From contig NZ_SNZW01000001.1 of assembly GCF_004364175.1 (NCBI RefSeq), positions 62,001 to 126,000 of the forward strand: a DNA stretch of 64,000 bases, written 5' to 3'. The notes beneath the pieces were generated by a model. It was not told the DNA's origin, searched no databases, and saw only the letters and a program-made list of their open reading frames with translations. Every line of letters begins with the position of its first letter. Within the stretch, counting starts at the first letter, position 1. A program made the translations under genes and the position numbers. Below, in pieces: positions 26,343 through 35,854 of the stretch. Source of the stretch: Maribacter caenipelagi (GTDB lineage Bacteria > Bacteroidota > Bacteroidia > Flavobacteriales > Flavobacteriaceae).

Positions 26343-26375
26343 GAAAAGCATCATGAAAGTTCCATGAGGCTTTTC
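26343..26375. terminator. hairpin between convergent genes
   Basis: A 13-bp stem with one mismatch (26343-26355 with 26363-26375, core GAAAAGC/GCTTTTC) lies between the convergent M14 and ccsBA stops. The T-run is short, so efficiency is uncertain. Confidence 0.5.
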
Positions 26376-26393
26376 ATTACTATGTTTTCTATC

Positions 26394-29300
26394 TTATTTA
26401 CTATAGTTAGCCTTGTATCTCCAATAGCTAATTCCCCCTAACACTAGTACACCGGCAACCAAATAGTATATAAATGTGGGTGTTATTACTTGTGCGCCAC
26501 TGGCATAACTATGTAGACCAACTAAGTAAAAGTTTACTCCGAAATAGGTCATCATTATACTACCGAAAGCAACGACGCTCATAAAGTTGAATGTCCATTT
26601 ACCTCTTAATCCCGGTACTAATCTTGTGTGAATTACAAAAGCATAAATCATAATAGACACAAGTGCCCAAGTTTCTTTTGGATCCCAGCCCCAATAGCGA
26701 CCCCAACTTTCATTGGCCCATTGTCCTCCTAAGAAGTTACCAATGGTAAGCATCACAAGTCCTGTGGTCAAAGCTAATTCATTGATTATGGTCAATTCTT
26801 TTATGTTGATTGCCATACGTTTCTTGTTCTTCTTAGTCGTCAAAATCATCAAAATCAATGAAACCAAACCTAAGATCATACCAACTGTTAGAGGTCCGTA
26901 ACTGCCCACGATAACTGCAACGTGAATCATTAACCAGTAACTATCTAACACAGGCTGTAGGTTGGCTATAGAAGGATCTATCCAGCTTTGGTGTGCAATC
27001 CATAAGAGCATAGAAGTTACAAAGGCAGATGCGGCAAAAGTCATATCACTTTTACGCCCTAATGCCCAACCAATACCCATGGTTGCCCACGCCACGTACA
27101 AAATACTCTCATAAGCATTACTCCAAGGTGCATGCCCAGAAATATACCAACGCATGACCAAACCAGCAGTATGCCACAAGAATAAAAGCATAATAGTTCC
27201 TTTAAAGAAATATATTGCCACCCGCCAAATAGAACGATCTTTAAATATTTGGAATATTAAGGTGAAAAACATCAACAAACCAACAAGCGCATAAAACCGA
27301 TACAACCTATTGAAAATGTTAAGTTTATTATAGATCACCTCAAGATCTACTTTCTGTTGAGAAGGCAAAACTTCACTACCATGATTAAGTTGATTTTGGT
27401 GAAATGCAGCCAATAGTTTATCTGCAGAAGCATAATCTCCGCTTTGTTGTGCTTTACCTAAGGTCATTAAATAATACGGCATTGCATTTTTTACAAAGTT
27501 AGAATACAGCGAATCTCTTATTTCATACTGACCTCCTCTATATTCTACCGCTGATATCCATTTATTATTTTCATCATCTAACAGCGGAAATATCTTAACG
27601 ATGTCTTGCCCTAGAGCCTGATTCAATAAACTCAACCGAATATTCGCATCTTTAAAATCTTGTTGAAACTTATTCGGATTGGTTGTGGCTGTTGCCTCCC
27701 TTAAAAAAGGCTCTAATTTATATTGACCTTTAGAATCAAAGAAATCTGTGGCCTTTACATATTCCTGACCTGACGGAATTCCTATTACATTTCTAATACT
27801 ATCGTTCTGTGATTTCTTATCTAAAGCTATGAACTCAGTATTATACCAAACCGCCGGATTCATCATCATAGAAAGTAAAATCTGGTCAGAATTATATTCT
27901 AAATAGGTATCTTTCAGGCTTAGCTTACGAAGTAGTTCTGATGAAAAGGTATTAATAGGCTTCATTCGACCACCTTCATCTTGTATGACCAGCTTACCAA
28001 ATTTATCGGCATGCTCTTTACTGACCATACTAGACTCAAGCAAAGAATCTATTTGTGTTTTACTTGGTGCTTGTTGATGACCTTCTTCTGGCGTATGTTG
28101 TTCTTGTGCAAAAGATGAGAATGAAAATGCCATTAAAACAGCGATAACGCCAAACATTTTCTTCTTCTTGATTTTCAATTCATCTAAAGAATTAGCCAAG
28201 TCCTTGAAGCGAGTTTTACCAAAAAACATTATTCCCATTAATCCTATGTATAATAGAAAATAACCTATGTAGGTAATCCAAGTTCCCCAAAAATCATGGT
28301 TAACAGATAAAACAGTACCTTTTTCATCGGGATCAAAGCTCGATTGAAAAAAGCGATAACCCTGATGGTCTAAAACATGGTTCATAAAAATATCATAGTC
28401 AAAAGGTCTTTCATCTTCAATAGTTACTCTACTCATATATGAAGAATACCCTTTCTCGGTACCAGGGTATTTCTCGGCGATAAAATCATTCAACTTAATA
28501 CCAAAGGGCAAGTCATATACTTTTGATCCGTATCTAATAGAAAAATTGAGTCCGCCAATAGTTACTTTTTCACTAAAATCAGAAGGTCCCTTATTACCTA
28601 ATAACTTAATTTGTTTTGTTTCTCCGTTAGCAGTAACATCAAAAACTATAGCATCTTGATCGATTTTAGATTTCTCAGCATCAGGTATTTCAACAATACC
28701 ATATGAACCTTGTGTAACAGAATCTGGAATAACAAACTGCATACCAGCGGTATTGTATAACGACCGAAGTTGTAAGGGTTGCAAACTATCTTTTACTAAT
28801 AACCCTTGAAATTGGTCTGCCATACGCATAAAATTACCATCAAAAGGCGCGTGAATTTGATAAACCGAATCTGTGGTCATTATATTAATCGCTCCGTCGG
28901 TTTTGTTATTTAGAGCAAAAAGAACATTATGTATACTGGCTACCTTCCCATCTTCTAAATAGTGATCATGGCGTTCACCATCGCCCGCCTCTACAATCTT
29001 TAAAAACTTAGTCCCATTAGAATCTGGCAATAGACCCTGTTTAGCACCTTTAATAAATTCAACATAAGAAACTTCGAAATCTTCACCATTGAAATCAGCT
29101 TTCCATGGTAAATTAGATTTTATAGCTTCTGGAGTAACGATTAAATCATCTTCCAGTACTTTTCTTCGAGCTTCACCTTCAATTTCACCATCAACATAAA
29201 CTGTTAGATATGTTTTATCAGAATAGAATACCTTTTCCGTTTTTCCTTCACGTATAGGCATCATACCTTCAAAACTTATATAACGTGTTACAAAAGCACC

Positions 29301-29573
29301 TATAATAATTAACACCCAAGACAAATGCAGAACCAATACAGGCCATTTCTCTAATCGTAGAAGACGGTATCTAGAGATGTTACCAAAAAAGTTAATAACA
29401 AAGAATACCATAATAACTTCGAACCACCAGGCATTATAGATCCAGATTCGTGCTGTCTCGGTACTGTACCAACTTTCAATAAAAGTACCGAATGCCATTG
29501 CGGTAGCAAAAACGATAAATAAGATGGACATTAAGCGTGTAGAAAAGAATATTTTTTTGAACATTTCCGTCAT
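26394..29573 (-). CDS. ccsBA: cytochrome c synthase, CcsB-CcsA fusion (system II)
   Basis: This membrane protein of about 1,059 residues fuses a ResB/CcsB-like half (helices near residues 10-100 and around 445-470, with a large periplasmic domain) to a CcsA half of about eight helices. The CcsA half carries the heme-handling WWD motif (WGRYWGWDPKETWAL). It exports heme and attaches it to CxxCH motifs in the periplasm, so it matures the SorB and peroxidase cytochromes of this window. ATG 29573 is chosen because the longer frame starts at TTG 29603 inside a promoter box; ATG 29564 is also possible. Confidence 0.92.
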   Translation of the reverse strand: MTEMFKKIFFSTRLMSILFIVFATAMAFGTFIESWYSTETARIWIYNAWWFEVIMVFFVINFFGNISRYRLLRLEKWPVLVLHLSWVLIIIGAFVTRYISFEGMMPIREGKTEKVFYSDKTYLTVYVDGEIEGEARRKVLEDDLIVTPEAIKSNLPWKADFNGEDFEVSYVEFIKGAKQGLLPDSNGTKFLKIVEAGDGERHDHYLEDGKVASIHNVLFALNNKTDGAINIMTTDSVYQIHAPFDGNFMRMADQFQGLLVKDSLQPLQLRSLYNTAGMQFVIPDSVTQGSYGIVEIPDAEKSKIDQDAIVFDVTANGETKQIKLLGNKGPSDFSEKVTIGGLNFSIRYGSKVYDLPFGIKLNDFIAEKYPGTEKGYSSYMSRVTIEDERPFDYDIFMNHVLDHQGYRFFQSSFDPDEKGTVLSVNHDFWGTWITYIGYFLLYIGLMGIMFFGKTRFKDLANSLDELKIKKKKMFGVIAVLMAFSFSSFAQEQHTPEEGHQQAPSKTQIDSLLESSMVSKEHADKFGKLVIQDEGGRMKPINTFSSELLRKLSLKDTYLEYNSDQILLSMMMNPAVWYNTEFIALDKKSQNDSIRNVIGIPSGQEYVKATDFFDSKGQYKLEPFLREATATTNPNKFQQDFKDANIRLSLLNQALGQDIVKIFPLLDDENNKWISAVEYRGGQYEIRDSLYSNFVKNAMPYYLMTLGKAQQSGDYASADKLLAAFHQNQLNHGSEVLPSQQKVDLEVIYNKLNIFNRLYRFYALVGLLMFFTLIFQIFKDRSIWRVAIYFFKGTIMLLFLWHTAGLVMRWYISGHAPWSNAYESILYVAWATMGIGWALGRKSDMTFAASAFVTSMLLWIAHQSWIDPSIANLQPVLDSYWLMIHVAVIVGSYGPLTVGMILGLVSLILMILTTKKNKKRMAINIKELTIINELALTTGLVMLTIGNFLGGQWANESWGRYWGWDPKETWALVSIMIYAFVIHTRLVPGLRGKWTFNFMSVVAFGSIMMTYFGVNFYLVGLHSYASGAQVITPTFIYYLVAGVLVLGGISYWRYKANYSK

Positions 29574-29600
29574 GGAAGATAGGAGTTGATTTTCAAGATG

Positions 29601-29608
29601 CAAAAATA
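29601..29608 (-). promoter_or_regulatory. -7 promoter element (TATTTTTG) for ccsBA
   Basis: On the minus strand TATTTTTG lies 27 nt before the ATG at 29573, and its last three bases are the TTG that opens the longer reading frame. Confidence 0.5.
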
Positions 29609-29699
29609 AGGCCTTTTCACCATTTACGAATGACTTTTACAGCTTTAAAACTTCATTGAAACTGTTAATTTTAATACAACAAGACTTCTATAAACTTTG

Positions 29700-29707
29700 T
29701 ACTTTTG
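29700..29707 (+). promoter_or_regulatory. -7 promoter element (TACTTTTG), nearly leaderless
   Basis: TACTTTTG is followed by CAGC and then ATG 29712. With the usual 4-7 nt to the start site, the transcript would begin at or next to the start codon. Confidence 0.55.
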
Positions 29708-29711
29708 CAGC

Positions 29712-30476
29712 ATGATATCAGTAGTTATAGTTGGTACCGGTAATGTAGCACAGAATCTGTTTCATGCATTCCAAAAGTCTGCAGATGTAAACGTAAAACA
29801 GGTAATTGGCAGAAATAAAGAACATTTGGCATTTGTGAAGGATGATGCGCTTATCAGCACTGAATTTACAAGTGATATTACTGCAGATGTATATATACTA
29901 GCTATATCTGATGATGCTATTAGCACTGTTGCAGAATACTTTAAAGATGTTGACGGACTTTTAGTGCATACTTCTGGAGCGACTTCAGTAAAAGCCTTAA
30001 AATCTGTACTACGACCAGGTATTTTTTATCCTTTACAGACATTTACAAAAGGTAAGATTATTTCATTTGATGATATTCCTATGTGTGTAGAGGCAACAAA
30101 TGAGAACGACCTCAATTTATTAAAACAACTTGGCAATGCATTAAGCAATACGGTAGTTGAAATAAATTCTGAACAACGAAAAGCCCTTCACATAGCAGCG
30201 GTATTTGTAAATAATTTTACGAATTACATGTATACCATGGGGTCAGATATTTGTGTGGAACACAACCTTGACTTCTCATTACTACAGCCGTTAATAAAAG
30301 AAACAGCAGCAAAATTAGACGCTCTTACACCCCTACAGGCACAAACGGGACCTGCAAAACGTGGTGACCAACAAACATTACACAATCATTTACAAATCAT
30401 AAAAGACAAACACCAAAGGGAACTTTACACCCTATTAAGCAACGCAATTAAAGAAAAGCATGGAAAAGAGTTATAA
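29712..30476 (+). CDS. Rossmann-fold/DUF2520 protein
   Basis: The 254-residue protein begins with an NAD(P)-binding motif (VVIVGTGNVAQNLF) and carries the ProC/F420-oxidoreductase-like Rossmann half (about 1-130) plus a DUF2520 helical half (about 130-250, with RKALHIAAVFVNNFTNYM and GPAKRGD). Function is unknown, though an NAD(P)-dependent dehydrogenase fold is clear. ATG 29712 is chosen over TTG 29697, which lies at the promoter. It overlaps the kdsC-like gene by 17 nt. Confidence 0.88.
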   Translation: MISVVIVGTGNVAQNLFHAFQKSADVNVKQVIGRNKEHLAFVKDDALISTEFTSDITADVYILAISDDAISTVAEYFKDVDGLLVHTSGATSVKALKSVLRPGIFYPLQTFTKGKIISFDDIPMCVEATNENDLNLLKQLGNALSNTVVEINSEQRKALHIAAVFVNNFTNYMYTMGSDICVEHNLDFSLLQPLIKETAAKLDALTPLQAQTGPAKRGDQQTLHNHLQIIKDKHQRELYTLLSNAIKEKHGKEL

Positions 30477-30987
30477 GGAGTATTTAAAAAACATTACCAC
30501 ATTTATTTTTGATGTTGATGGCGTATTTACAGACGGTAGTCTTTTAGTTACCAGCGAAGGAGAGTTGTTACGTAAAATGAGTGTTAAAGATGGTTATGCT
30601 TTAAAAGTAGCCTTAAAGAAAGGATATAATGTATGTATTATTACCGGAGGAACAAATGAAGGTGTTCGCACTAGATTACGTGCTCTTGGTGTAACAGATA
30701 TTTATATGGGAGCACATTATAAGATGGATGCGTTAGAAGAATATATGGACATCTATCATATTGATGCAGAAAACGTTTTGTATATGGGTGATGACATACC
30801 AGACATTCCACCAATGCAAGCGGTTGCTTTAGCTACTTGTCCGCAAAATGCAGTTGCAGAAGTTAAAAGTGTAAGTCAATACATTTCGCATATTAATGGT
30901 GGTCATGGCTGTGTACGTGATGTCATCGAACAAGTATTAAAAGTACGTGGAGATTGGTCGAACCATTTTAGTGCCGCAAACGATTAG
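30460..30987 (+). CDS. kdsC: HAD phosphatase, KdsC-like
   Basis: The 175-residue protein has C0-type HAD motifs: the nucleophile Asp in FDVDGVFTDGS, Thr in CIITGG, Lys in AHYKMDAL and MGDDIPDIPPM. The length and the absent cap match 3-deoxy-D-manno-octulosonate 8-phosphate phosphatase, the third step of Kdo synthesis for lipopolysaccharide. In flavobacteria this gene is, as I recall, usually in this DUF2520/maf setting, so the Kdo role is likely but not proven. Confidence 0.85.
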   Translation: MEKSYKEYLKNITTFIFDVDGVFTDGSLLVTSEGELLRKMSVKDGYALKVALKKGYNVCIITGGTNEGVRTRLRALGVTDIYMGAHYKMDALEEYMDIYHIDAENVLYMGDDIPDIPPMQAVALATCPQNAVAEVKSVSQYISHINGGHGCVRDVIEQVLKVRGDWSNHFSAAND

Positions 30988-30990
30988 TTT

Positions 30991-31578
30991 ATGTTGAAGC
31001 AAAAATTAAAAGATTATCATTTAATTCTAGCATCGGGCTCACCAAGAAGACATCAGTTCTTTAAAGATATGGAGCTCGATTTTGAAGTACGTATAAAATC
31101 TATAGATGAAGTATATCCGTCAGAATTAAAAGGAGCTGAAATATCAGATTACCTAGCAAAATTAAAGGCAGAAGTTTTTAAAATAGATTTACAGCCAAAA
31201 GATATTTTAATAACCTCTGATACCGTTGTTTGGCATAAAAATGAATCTTTAGCCAAAGCTGAAGATAGCGATGAAGCTGAACATATGCTTAAAAAACTTT
31301 CAGGCGATTGGCATCAAGTAATTTCATCTGTTTGTTTTACAACAACTGAACGACAGATAGTACAGCATTCCATAACAGAAGTCAAGTTCAAGAATTTATC
31401 GGAAGAAGAAATTCGACACTATATAAAAGAATATCAACCTTTCGATAAAGCAGGTGCATATGGTATTCAAGAATGGATAGGACTCATAGGTATTGAAAAA
31501 ATAAAAGGATCGTACACTAATGTAGTTGGTTTACCAACACAATTGGTTTACGAAACTTTATCTCTATTGGTAACATAG
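30991..31578 (+). CDS. maf: Maf family nucleotide pyrophosphatase
   Basis: The 195-residue protein has the Maf signature near the N-terminus (ILASGSPRRHQFF), SDTVVWHKNE and the C-terminal DKAGAYGIQEW. Maf proteins hydrolyse dTTP, UTP or modified nucleotides to monophosphates, acting as house-cleaning enzymes. It lies 3 bp after kdsC in the same operon. Confidence 0.95.
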   Translation: MLKQKLKDYHLILASGSPRRHQFFKDMELDFEVRIKSIDEVYPSELKGAEISDYLAKLKAEVFKIDLQPKDILITSDTVVWHKNESLAKAEDSDEAEHMLKKLSGDWHQVISSVCFTTTERQIVQHSITEVKFKNLSEEEIRHYIKEYQPFDKAGAYGIQEWIGLIGIEKIKGSYTNVVGLPTQLVYETLSLLVT

Positions 31579-31592
31579 AATAATTTAAAATT

Positions 31593-32549
31593 ATGACAGG
31601 TATGAAACTATTAAAACTAAACAAGGCAGTTTACAGCATTTTCGGATTAGTAATATTCATTTCTAGCTGCAAAGAAAAACCTGAAAATAATAGTGACACT
31701 TTAGCTTTGTCAAACACTAAAACAAAAACAGAGGCTCCTAAAAAAGAGCTTTCTCAAGAATTTAAAAACTATTGGTATAATGGTACTGCAGAAATCACTT
31801 CTTACAATTTAGAACAAGCTAGATACGGTGAAATTAGAGAAGGTAGTGCTGTATTGATTTATGTAACCGAACCATTTTTACCAGAAGCTCAAGTAAAGGC
31901 AGATAATAGTAATAAAAGCAACATTCCTGTTTTAAAGTTGAACTCCACTAAAAATTATCTTACGGGTATTTACCCCTACTCTATTATGACAAGTAGCTTT
32001 TACCCTGTACATGATAATCAGCATGCGCTTAAATTATCCTTTTCCTCACAGGAATGGTGTGGTCATGTGTATGCACAACTAAATAACAAAGATGATTTTG
32101 AAATTATAAGTCATTCTTATTTTGAATCTGAAGGCGATCAAAGTTTACATTTAAATAAAGTGGCATTAGAAAACGAAATATGGAATAAAATAAGAATTAA
32201 TCCGTCAGATTTGCCAATAGGAGAAATCAGTATGATTCCCTCTTTAGAATTTATTAGATTGAGCCATAAAGAATTAAAAGCTTATGAAGCAACAACCTCT
32301 TTGACTGAAGTGAATGGTGTAAACACCTATGAAGTAAATTATCCTGTGTTAGAGCGCACCTTAAAAATAAACTTTGAAAACAAGTTTCCTTATATGATTG
32401 AAAGTTGGTCAGACACCTTTCTTGAAGGATTTGGCAGCAACAAAAAAGTTTTAACTTCTAAAGCAACAAGAATTAACAGGATTACAACACCCTATTGGCA
32501 GCAGAATTCGAATAAGGATTTATCTTTGCGCGATAGTTTAGGGTTATAG
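31593..32549 (+). CDS. lipoprotein of unknown function in the maf operon
   Basis: The 318-residue protein has a lipobox (GLVIFISSC) followed by a Lys/Thr/Asn-rich linker and a mainly beta domain with EFKNYWYNGTAEITSY and SQEWCGHVYAQL. No catalytic motif is recognised. A second in-frame ATG at 31602 may be the true start. It lies 14 bp after maf and 3 bp before the MscS-like gene. I recall homologues labelled 'Maf' merely by position, which the sequence does not support. Confidence 0.8.
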   Translation: MTGMKLLKLNKAVYSIFGLVIFISSCKEKPENNSDTLALSNTKTKTEAPKKELSQEFKNYWYNGTAEITSYNLEQARYGEIREGSAVLIYVTEPFLPEAQVKADNSNKSNIPVLKLNSTKNYLTGIYPYSIMTSSFYPVHDNQHALKLSFSSQEWCGHVYAQLNNKDDFEIISHSYFESEGDQSLHLNKVALENEIWNKIRINPSDLPIGEISMIPSLEFIRLSHKELKAYEATTSLTEVNGVNTYEVNYPVLERTLKINFENKFPYMIESWSDTFLEGFGSNKKVLTSKATRINRITTPYWQQNSNKDLSLRDSLGL

Positions 32550-32552
32550 CGT

Positions 32553-33131
32553 ATGAAAGAATTTATTAATGAGCATTACAATGAATTAATATATAGTCTC
32601 ATTGTTTTAATTGTGATTCTGATTTTAAAATTTTTATTTACCACGGCAATTAGAAAGGTGAGTAAAATCAGTGATTATAATCCTGTTCGTACTAACCTTA
32701 TACTCAAGTTTACAAACATTGCACTTACTATTATTGCAGTGGTAATATTAACCCTGATCTGGAGTGTAAACTACCAAGATTTAGGTGTAATGCTATCATC
32801 GGTATTTGCTGTAATTGGTGTAGCATTATTTGCTCAATGGTCAATTTTGAGCAACATTACTGCAGGTGTTATCATCTTCTTTTCATTTCCTTTTAAAATA
32901 GGAAACACCATTCGAATTTTAGATAAAGAATTATTGGATCCGAACAATTCCGATTTGGACAAATTTGTAATAGAAGACATTAGAGCTTTCCATTTACATT
33001 TGAGAAGAAGTAACGGCGAAATTTTAACGTACCCGAATAACCTTGTACTACAAAAAGGTGTTATACTAATCTCTACCTATCAACAAGGTGAATTTATTAA
33101 TACTGAAGAAGAGGAAGAGCAAATCATTTGA
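32553..33131 (+). CDS. short mechanosensitive channel (MscS family)
   Basis: The 192-residue protein has three hydrophobic segments (about residues 11-32, 50-70 and 80-110). The third is the pore-lining helix, and a Sm-like beta domain follows with FKIGNTIRILD and HLHLRRSNGEILTYPNN. The cytoplasmic C-terminal domain of classical MscS (about 280 residues) is missing, so this is a minimal form. It would release solutes on osmotic downshock. Short MscS proteins are known in Bacteroidota, so truncation is not necessarily damage. Confidence 0.85.
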   Translation: MKEFINEHYNELIYSLIVLIVILILKFLFTTAIRKVSKISDYNPVRTNLILKFTNIALTIIAVVILTLIWSVNYQDLGVMLSSVFAVIGVALFAQWSILSNITAGVIIFFSFPFKIGNTIRILDKELLDPNNSDLDKFVIEDIRAFHLHLRRSNGEILTYPNNLVLQKGVILISTYQQGEFINTEEEEEQII

Positions 33132-33178
33132 TTTTGTTAAAGAAGTCGTAAAAAAGCAAGCTTAGGTACTAATCTTGT

Positions 33179-33186
33179 TATATTTG
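33179..33186 (+). promoter_or_regulatory. -7 promoter element (TATATTTG)
   Basis: TATATTTG lies 25 nt before ATG 33212 and marks a likely new transcript for the PIG-L, small protein, symporter and galK series. No good TTTG partner is seen. Confidence 0.45.
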
Positions 33187-33211
33187 AAATTACTACCAAA
33201 ACCAACTTGAA

Positions 33212-35743
33212 ATGCGATATTTATTAGGGTTAATAACCTGCAGTATCTTTGTGCTAGGTACCCTACAAGCCCAAACTCCCAAGAATAGTTCAGCAACAGA
33301 CATTTACCACTCCATTGAAAAACTCAATTTTTTAGGCACCGCGCTATATATAGCGGCACACCCAGATGACGAAAACACCCGTTTGATCTCATTTTTATCT
33401 AACGATGTCAAAGCAAGAACAGGTTATTTATCACTCACCAGAGGTGATGGAGGTCAGAATTTAATTGGTCCTGAATTACGTGAACTTCTAGGTGTGCTAA
33501 GAACTCAAGAATTGCTTGCCGCACGTAGAGTTGATGGTGGCGAACAGTTCTTTAGTCGCGCTAATGATTTTGGCTACTCAAAACAACCAAGCGAAACCTT
33601 AAAAATCTGGAATAAAGAAGCTATTCTTGGCGATGTTGTTAGAACTATACGCAAGTTTAAGCCAGATGTAATCATAAATAGATTTGACCACAGATCTCCC
33701 GGAACTACACATGGGCATCATACCTCTTCGGCAATGTTGAGTTTTGAGGCATTCGACCTTGCAAATGATTCAAATGCCTACCCTGAGCAATTATCATCGA
33801 CAAATACCTGGCAACCTAAACGATTATTTTTTAATACATCGTGGTGGTTTTACGGTAGCGAAGAAAAATTTAAAAAAGCAGATAAATCTAACATGTTGCA
33901 TGTGGATGTAGGCACCTACTACCCTATGCTAGGCATGTCTAACAACGAAATAGCTTCATTAGCAAGCAGTCAACACTTATGCCAAGGTTTTGGAAGACTA
34001 AGTTCTAGAGGCACAGAAGACGAATATGTTGAATTATTAAAAGGAGATTTACCAAAAGACAAGTCAAACCTTTTTGATGGTATCGATACTAGTTGGTCTA
34101 GAATTGAGGGAGGAAAAGTAATCGGTGAAATTCTTTACGATGTACAGGATAATTTTAATTTTAAAGACCCTACATCACACTTGCCAAAATTGCTTGAGGC
34201 ATATCAGTTAATACAGAAGGTCTCTGACGAACATTGGAAAAATTTGAAAACTACAGAATTAACTACAATCATTTCAGCAATAATTGGCTTACATTTAGAA
34301 GCTTCTTCGAAAACATCATATACCAACCCTGGGCAAAATGTAGAGGTTCAAATTCAAGCACTTAATAGAAGTGGTATTAACATTGAACTAAAATCATTAT
34401 TTCTAAATAATCAGAATAGTAACATTGACAATATTGTTTTAAACAATAATGAATTGTTTGAAAAGAAAGTTGATTTAAACATTCCGGCTTCCACAGATTT
34501 TACCAGTCCGTATTGGCTTATGGAAAAAGGAACTTTAGGAACATACACTGTTAAGAATACCAACTTAATAGGAAAACCAGAAACACCACGAGCGTTTAAG
34601 GCTACTTTTAATTTGAATATAAACGGCGTTTTGATTCCTATTACAAAACCTGTCGTTTATAAATATGCAAAACCTGATAAAGGAGAAATATATCAACCAT
34701 TTGAAGTAGTACCAGAGGCAACAGCGAGCTTTACAGACAAGGTCTTAATATTTGCCGATGCATCACAAAAAAGAATTCCTGTTACTATAAAGGCACACAA
34801 AGATAGTATCTCAGGTACTTTAGAATTAAAATATGGCAAAGGGTGGCAAGTAGATAAAAAATCGCAACCGTTCTCTATCACCAAAAAAGGCGATGAGCAA
34901 ACGGTATATTTTACATTGAGTCCGCCAGCTACCGAAAACGAAAGTAGCATCTCTCCTATTATAAAATTGAACGGTAACGAAATTAGTAAAGAGTTAGTGA
35001 CCATAGCATATGACCATGTTCCAACGCAAACTATTTTACTTCCTGCAGAAACTAAAGTTGTTCGATTAAATATTCAGAAAGCAGGAGAAAATATAGGTTA
35101 TATTATGGGTGCTGGTGATGAAGTACCTACGAGTTTAAAACAAATAGGATACAATGTTCAACTGATTGACCCTGCAACTATTACAAAAGAATCATTGAAA
35201 AATTATGATGCCATTGTTTTAGGTATTAGAGCATATAACGTAGTTGATGAGCTAAAATTTAAACAACGATTTATTTTAGATTATGCTAAAAATGGTGGTA
35301 CAGTAATTGTGCAATATAACACTGCAAGTAGATGGGCTTCTCAATTTGAAAATATAGCGCCTTATGACCTGGAAATTTCAAGAGATCGTGTAACGAATGA
35401 GAATTCTAATGTAGAAATCATTGCAAAAGATAATTCACTCGTACATTTTCCGAATGAAATAAGCGAGAGTGATTTTGACGGTTGGGTTCAAGAACGAGGT
35501 TTATATTTTCCTAATAAATGGAGTGCAGAATTTACACCTGTTTTAGAAATGCATGATGATGGGGAAGAACCAACAAAAGGTAGTCTTTTAATTGCCCCGT
35601 ACGGAAAGGGAAACTATATTTATACCGGACTGAGCTTTTTCAGAGAATTACCGGTTGGTGTTCCTGGAGCTTACAAGCTATTTTCTAATATGCTTTCTGT
35701 TGGAAAAGATAAAGTTGAAACAAAAGCCAAAATTAAAGGATGA
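33212..35743 (+). CDS. secreted PIG-L deacetylase with C-terminal glutaminase-like domain
   Basis: The 843-residue protein has a signal peptide (cleavage near TLQAQ). The PIG-L/LmbE deacetylase domain (about residues 40-270) has zinc ligands in AAHPDDENTRL and HGHHTSS. A middle beta-sandwich region follows, then a C-terminal domain resembling ThuA or class I glutaminase folds (YDAIVLGIRAYNV). It probably deacetylates amino-sugar glycosides outside the cytoplasm. Its TGA overlaps the ATG of a 37-residue membrane protein ahead of an SSS symporter, suggesting that the product is imported. Confidence 0.9.
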   Translation: MRYLLGLITCSIFVLGTLQAQTPKNSSATDIYHSIEKLNFLGTALYIAAHPDDENTRLISFLSNDVKARTGYLSLTRGDGGQNLIGPELRELLGVLRTQELLAARRVDGGEQFFSRANDFGYSKQPSETLKIWNKEAILGDVVRTIRKFKPDVIINRFDHRSPGTTHGHHTSSAMLSFEAFDLANDSNAYPEQLSSTNTWQPKRLFFNTSWWFYGSEEKFKKADKSNMLHVDVGTYYPMLGMSNNEIASLASSQHLCQGFGRLSSRGTEDEYVELLKGDLPKDKSNLFDGIDTSWSRIEGGKVIGEILYDVQDNFNFKDPTSHLPKLLEAYQLIQKVSDEHWKNLKTTELTTIISAIIGLHLEASSKTSYTNPGQNVEVQIQALNRSGINIELKSLFLNNQNSNIDNIVLNNNELFEKKVDLNIPASTDFTSPYWLMEKGTLGTYTVKNTNLIGKPETPRAFKATFNLNINGVLIPITKPVVYKYAKPDKGEIYQPFEVVPEATASFTDKVLIFADASQKRIPVTIKAHKDSISGTLELKYGKGWQVDKKSQPFSITKKGDEQTVYFTLSPPATENESSISPIIKLNGNEISKELVTIAYDHVPTQTILLPAETKVVRLNIQKAGENIGYIMGAGDEVPTSLKQIGYNVQLIDPATITKESLKNYDAIVLGIRAYNVVDELKFKQRFILDYAKNGGTVIVQYNTASRWASQFENIAPYDLEISRDRVTNENSNVEIIAKDNSLVHFPNEISESDFDGWVQERGLYFPNKWSAEFTPVLEMHDDGEEPTKGSLLIAPYGKGNYIYTGLSFFRELPVGVPGAYKLFSNMLSVGKDKVETKAKIKG

Positions 35744-35853
35744 GCAAAGAACGGGATGAAAATAAAACTTGGAAAAAAGAGTACACCATAGTGTTGGTAC
35801 TCAATCTTATATATGTTCTTATTTTCTATTACGTAATGACTTCATTTAATTAA
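35740..35853 (+). CDS. 37-residue single-pass membrane protein
   Basis: An ATG overlapping the PIG-L stop (ATGA) opens a 37-codon frame ending in TAA, 1 nt before the symporter ATG. The product has a charged N-terminus (MSKERDENKTWKKEY) and one hydrophobic helix (TIVLVLNLIYVLIFYYVMT). The perfect fit between two genes, with overlap on one side and 1-nt spacing on the other, supports a real gene. It may be an accessory subunit of the symporter, like the small subunits of some SSS transporters; that role is inference. Confidence 0.8.
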   Translation: MSKERDENKTWKKEYTIVLVLNLIYVLIFYYVMTSFN

Positions 35854-35854
35854 T

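Noticed and set aside
29574-29603. Ten-residue longer start for ccsBA at TTG 29603
   Set aside because: The TTG is the end of a TATTTTTG promoter box on the minus strand.
31593-32549. Maf-like function for the lipoprotein in the maf operon
   Set aside because: It lacks the SGSPRR signature and has a lipobox; any such label would come only from position.
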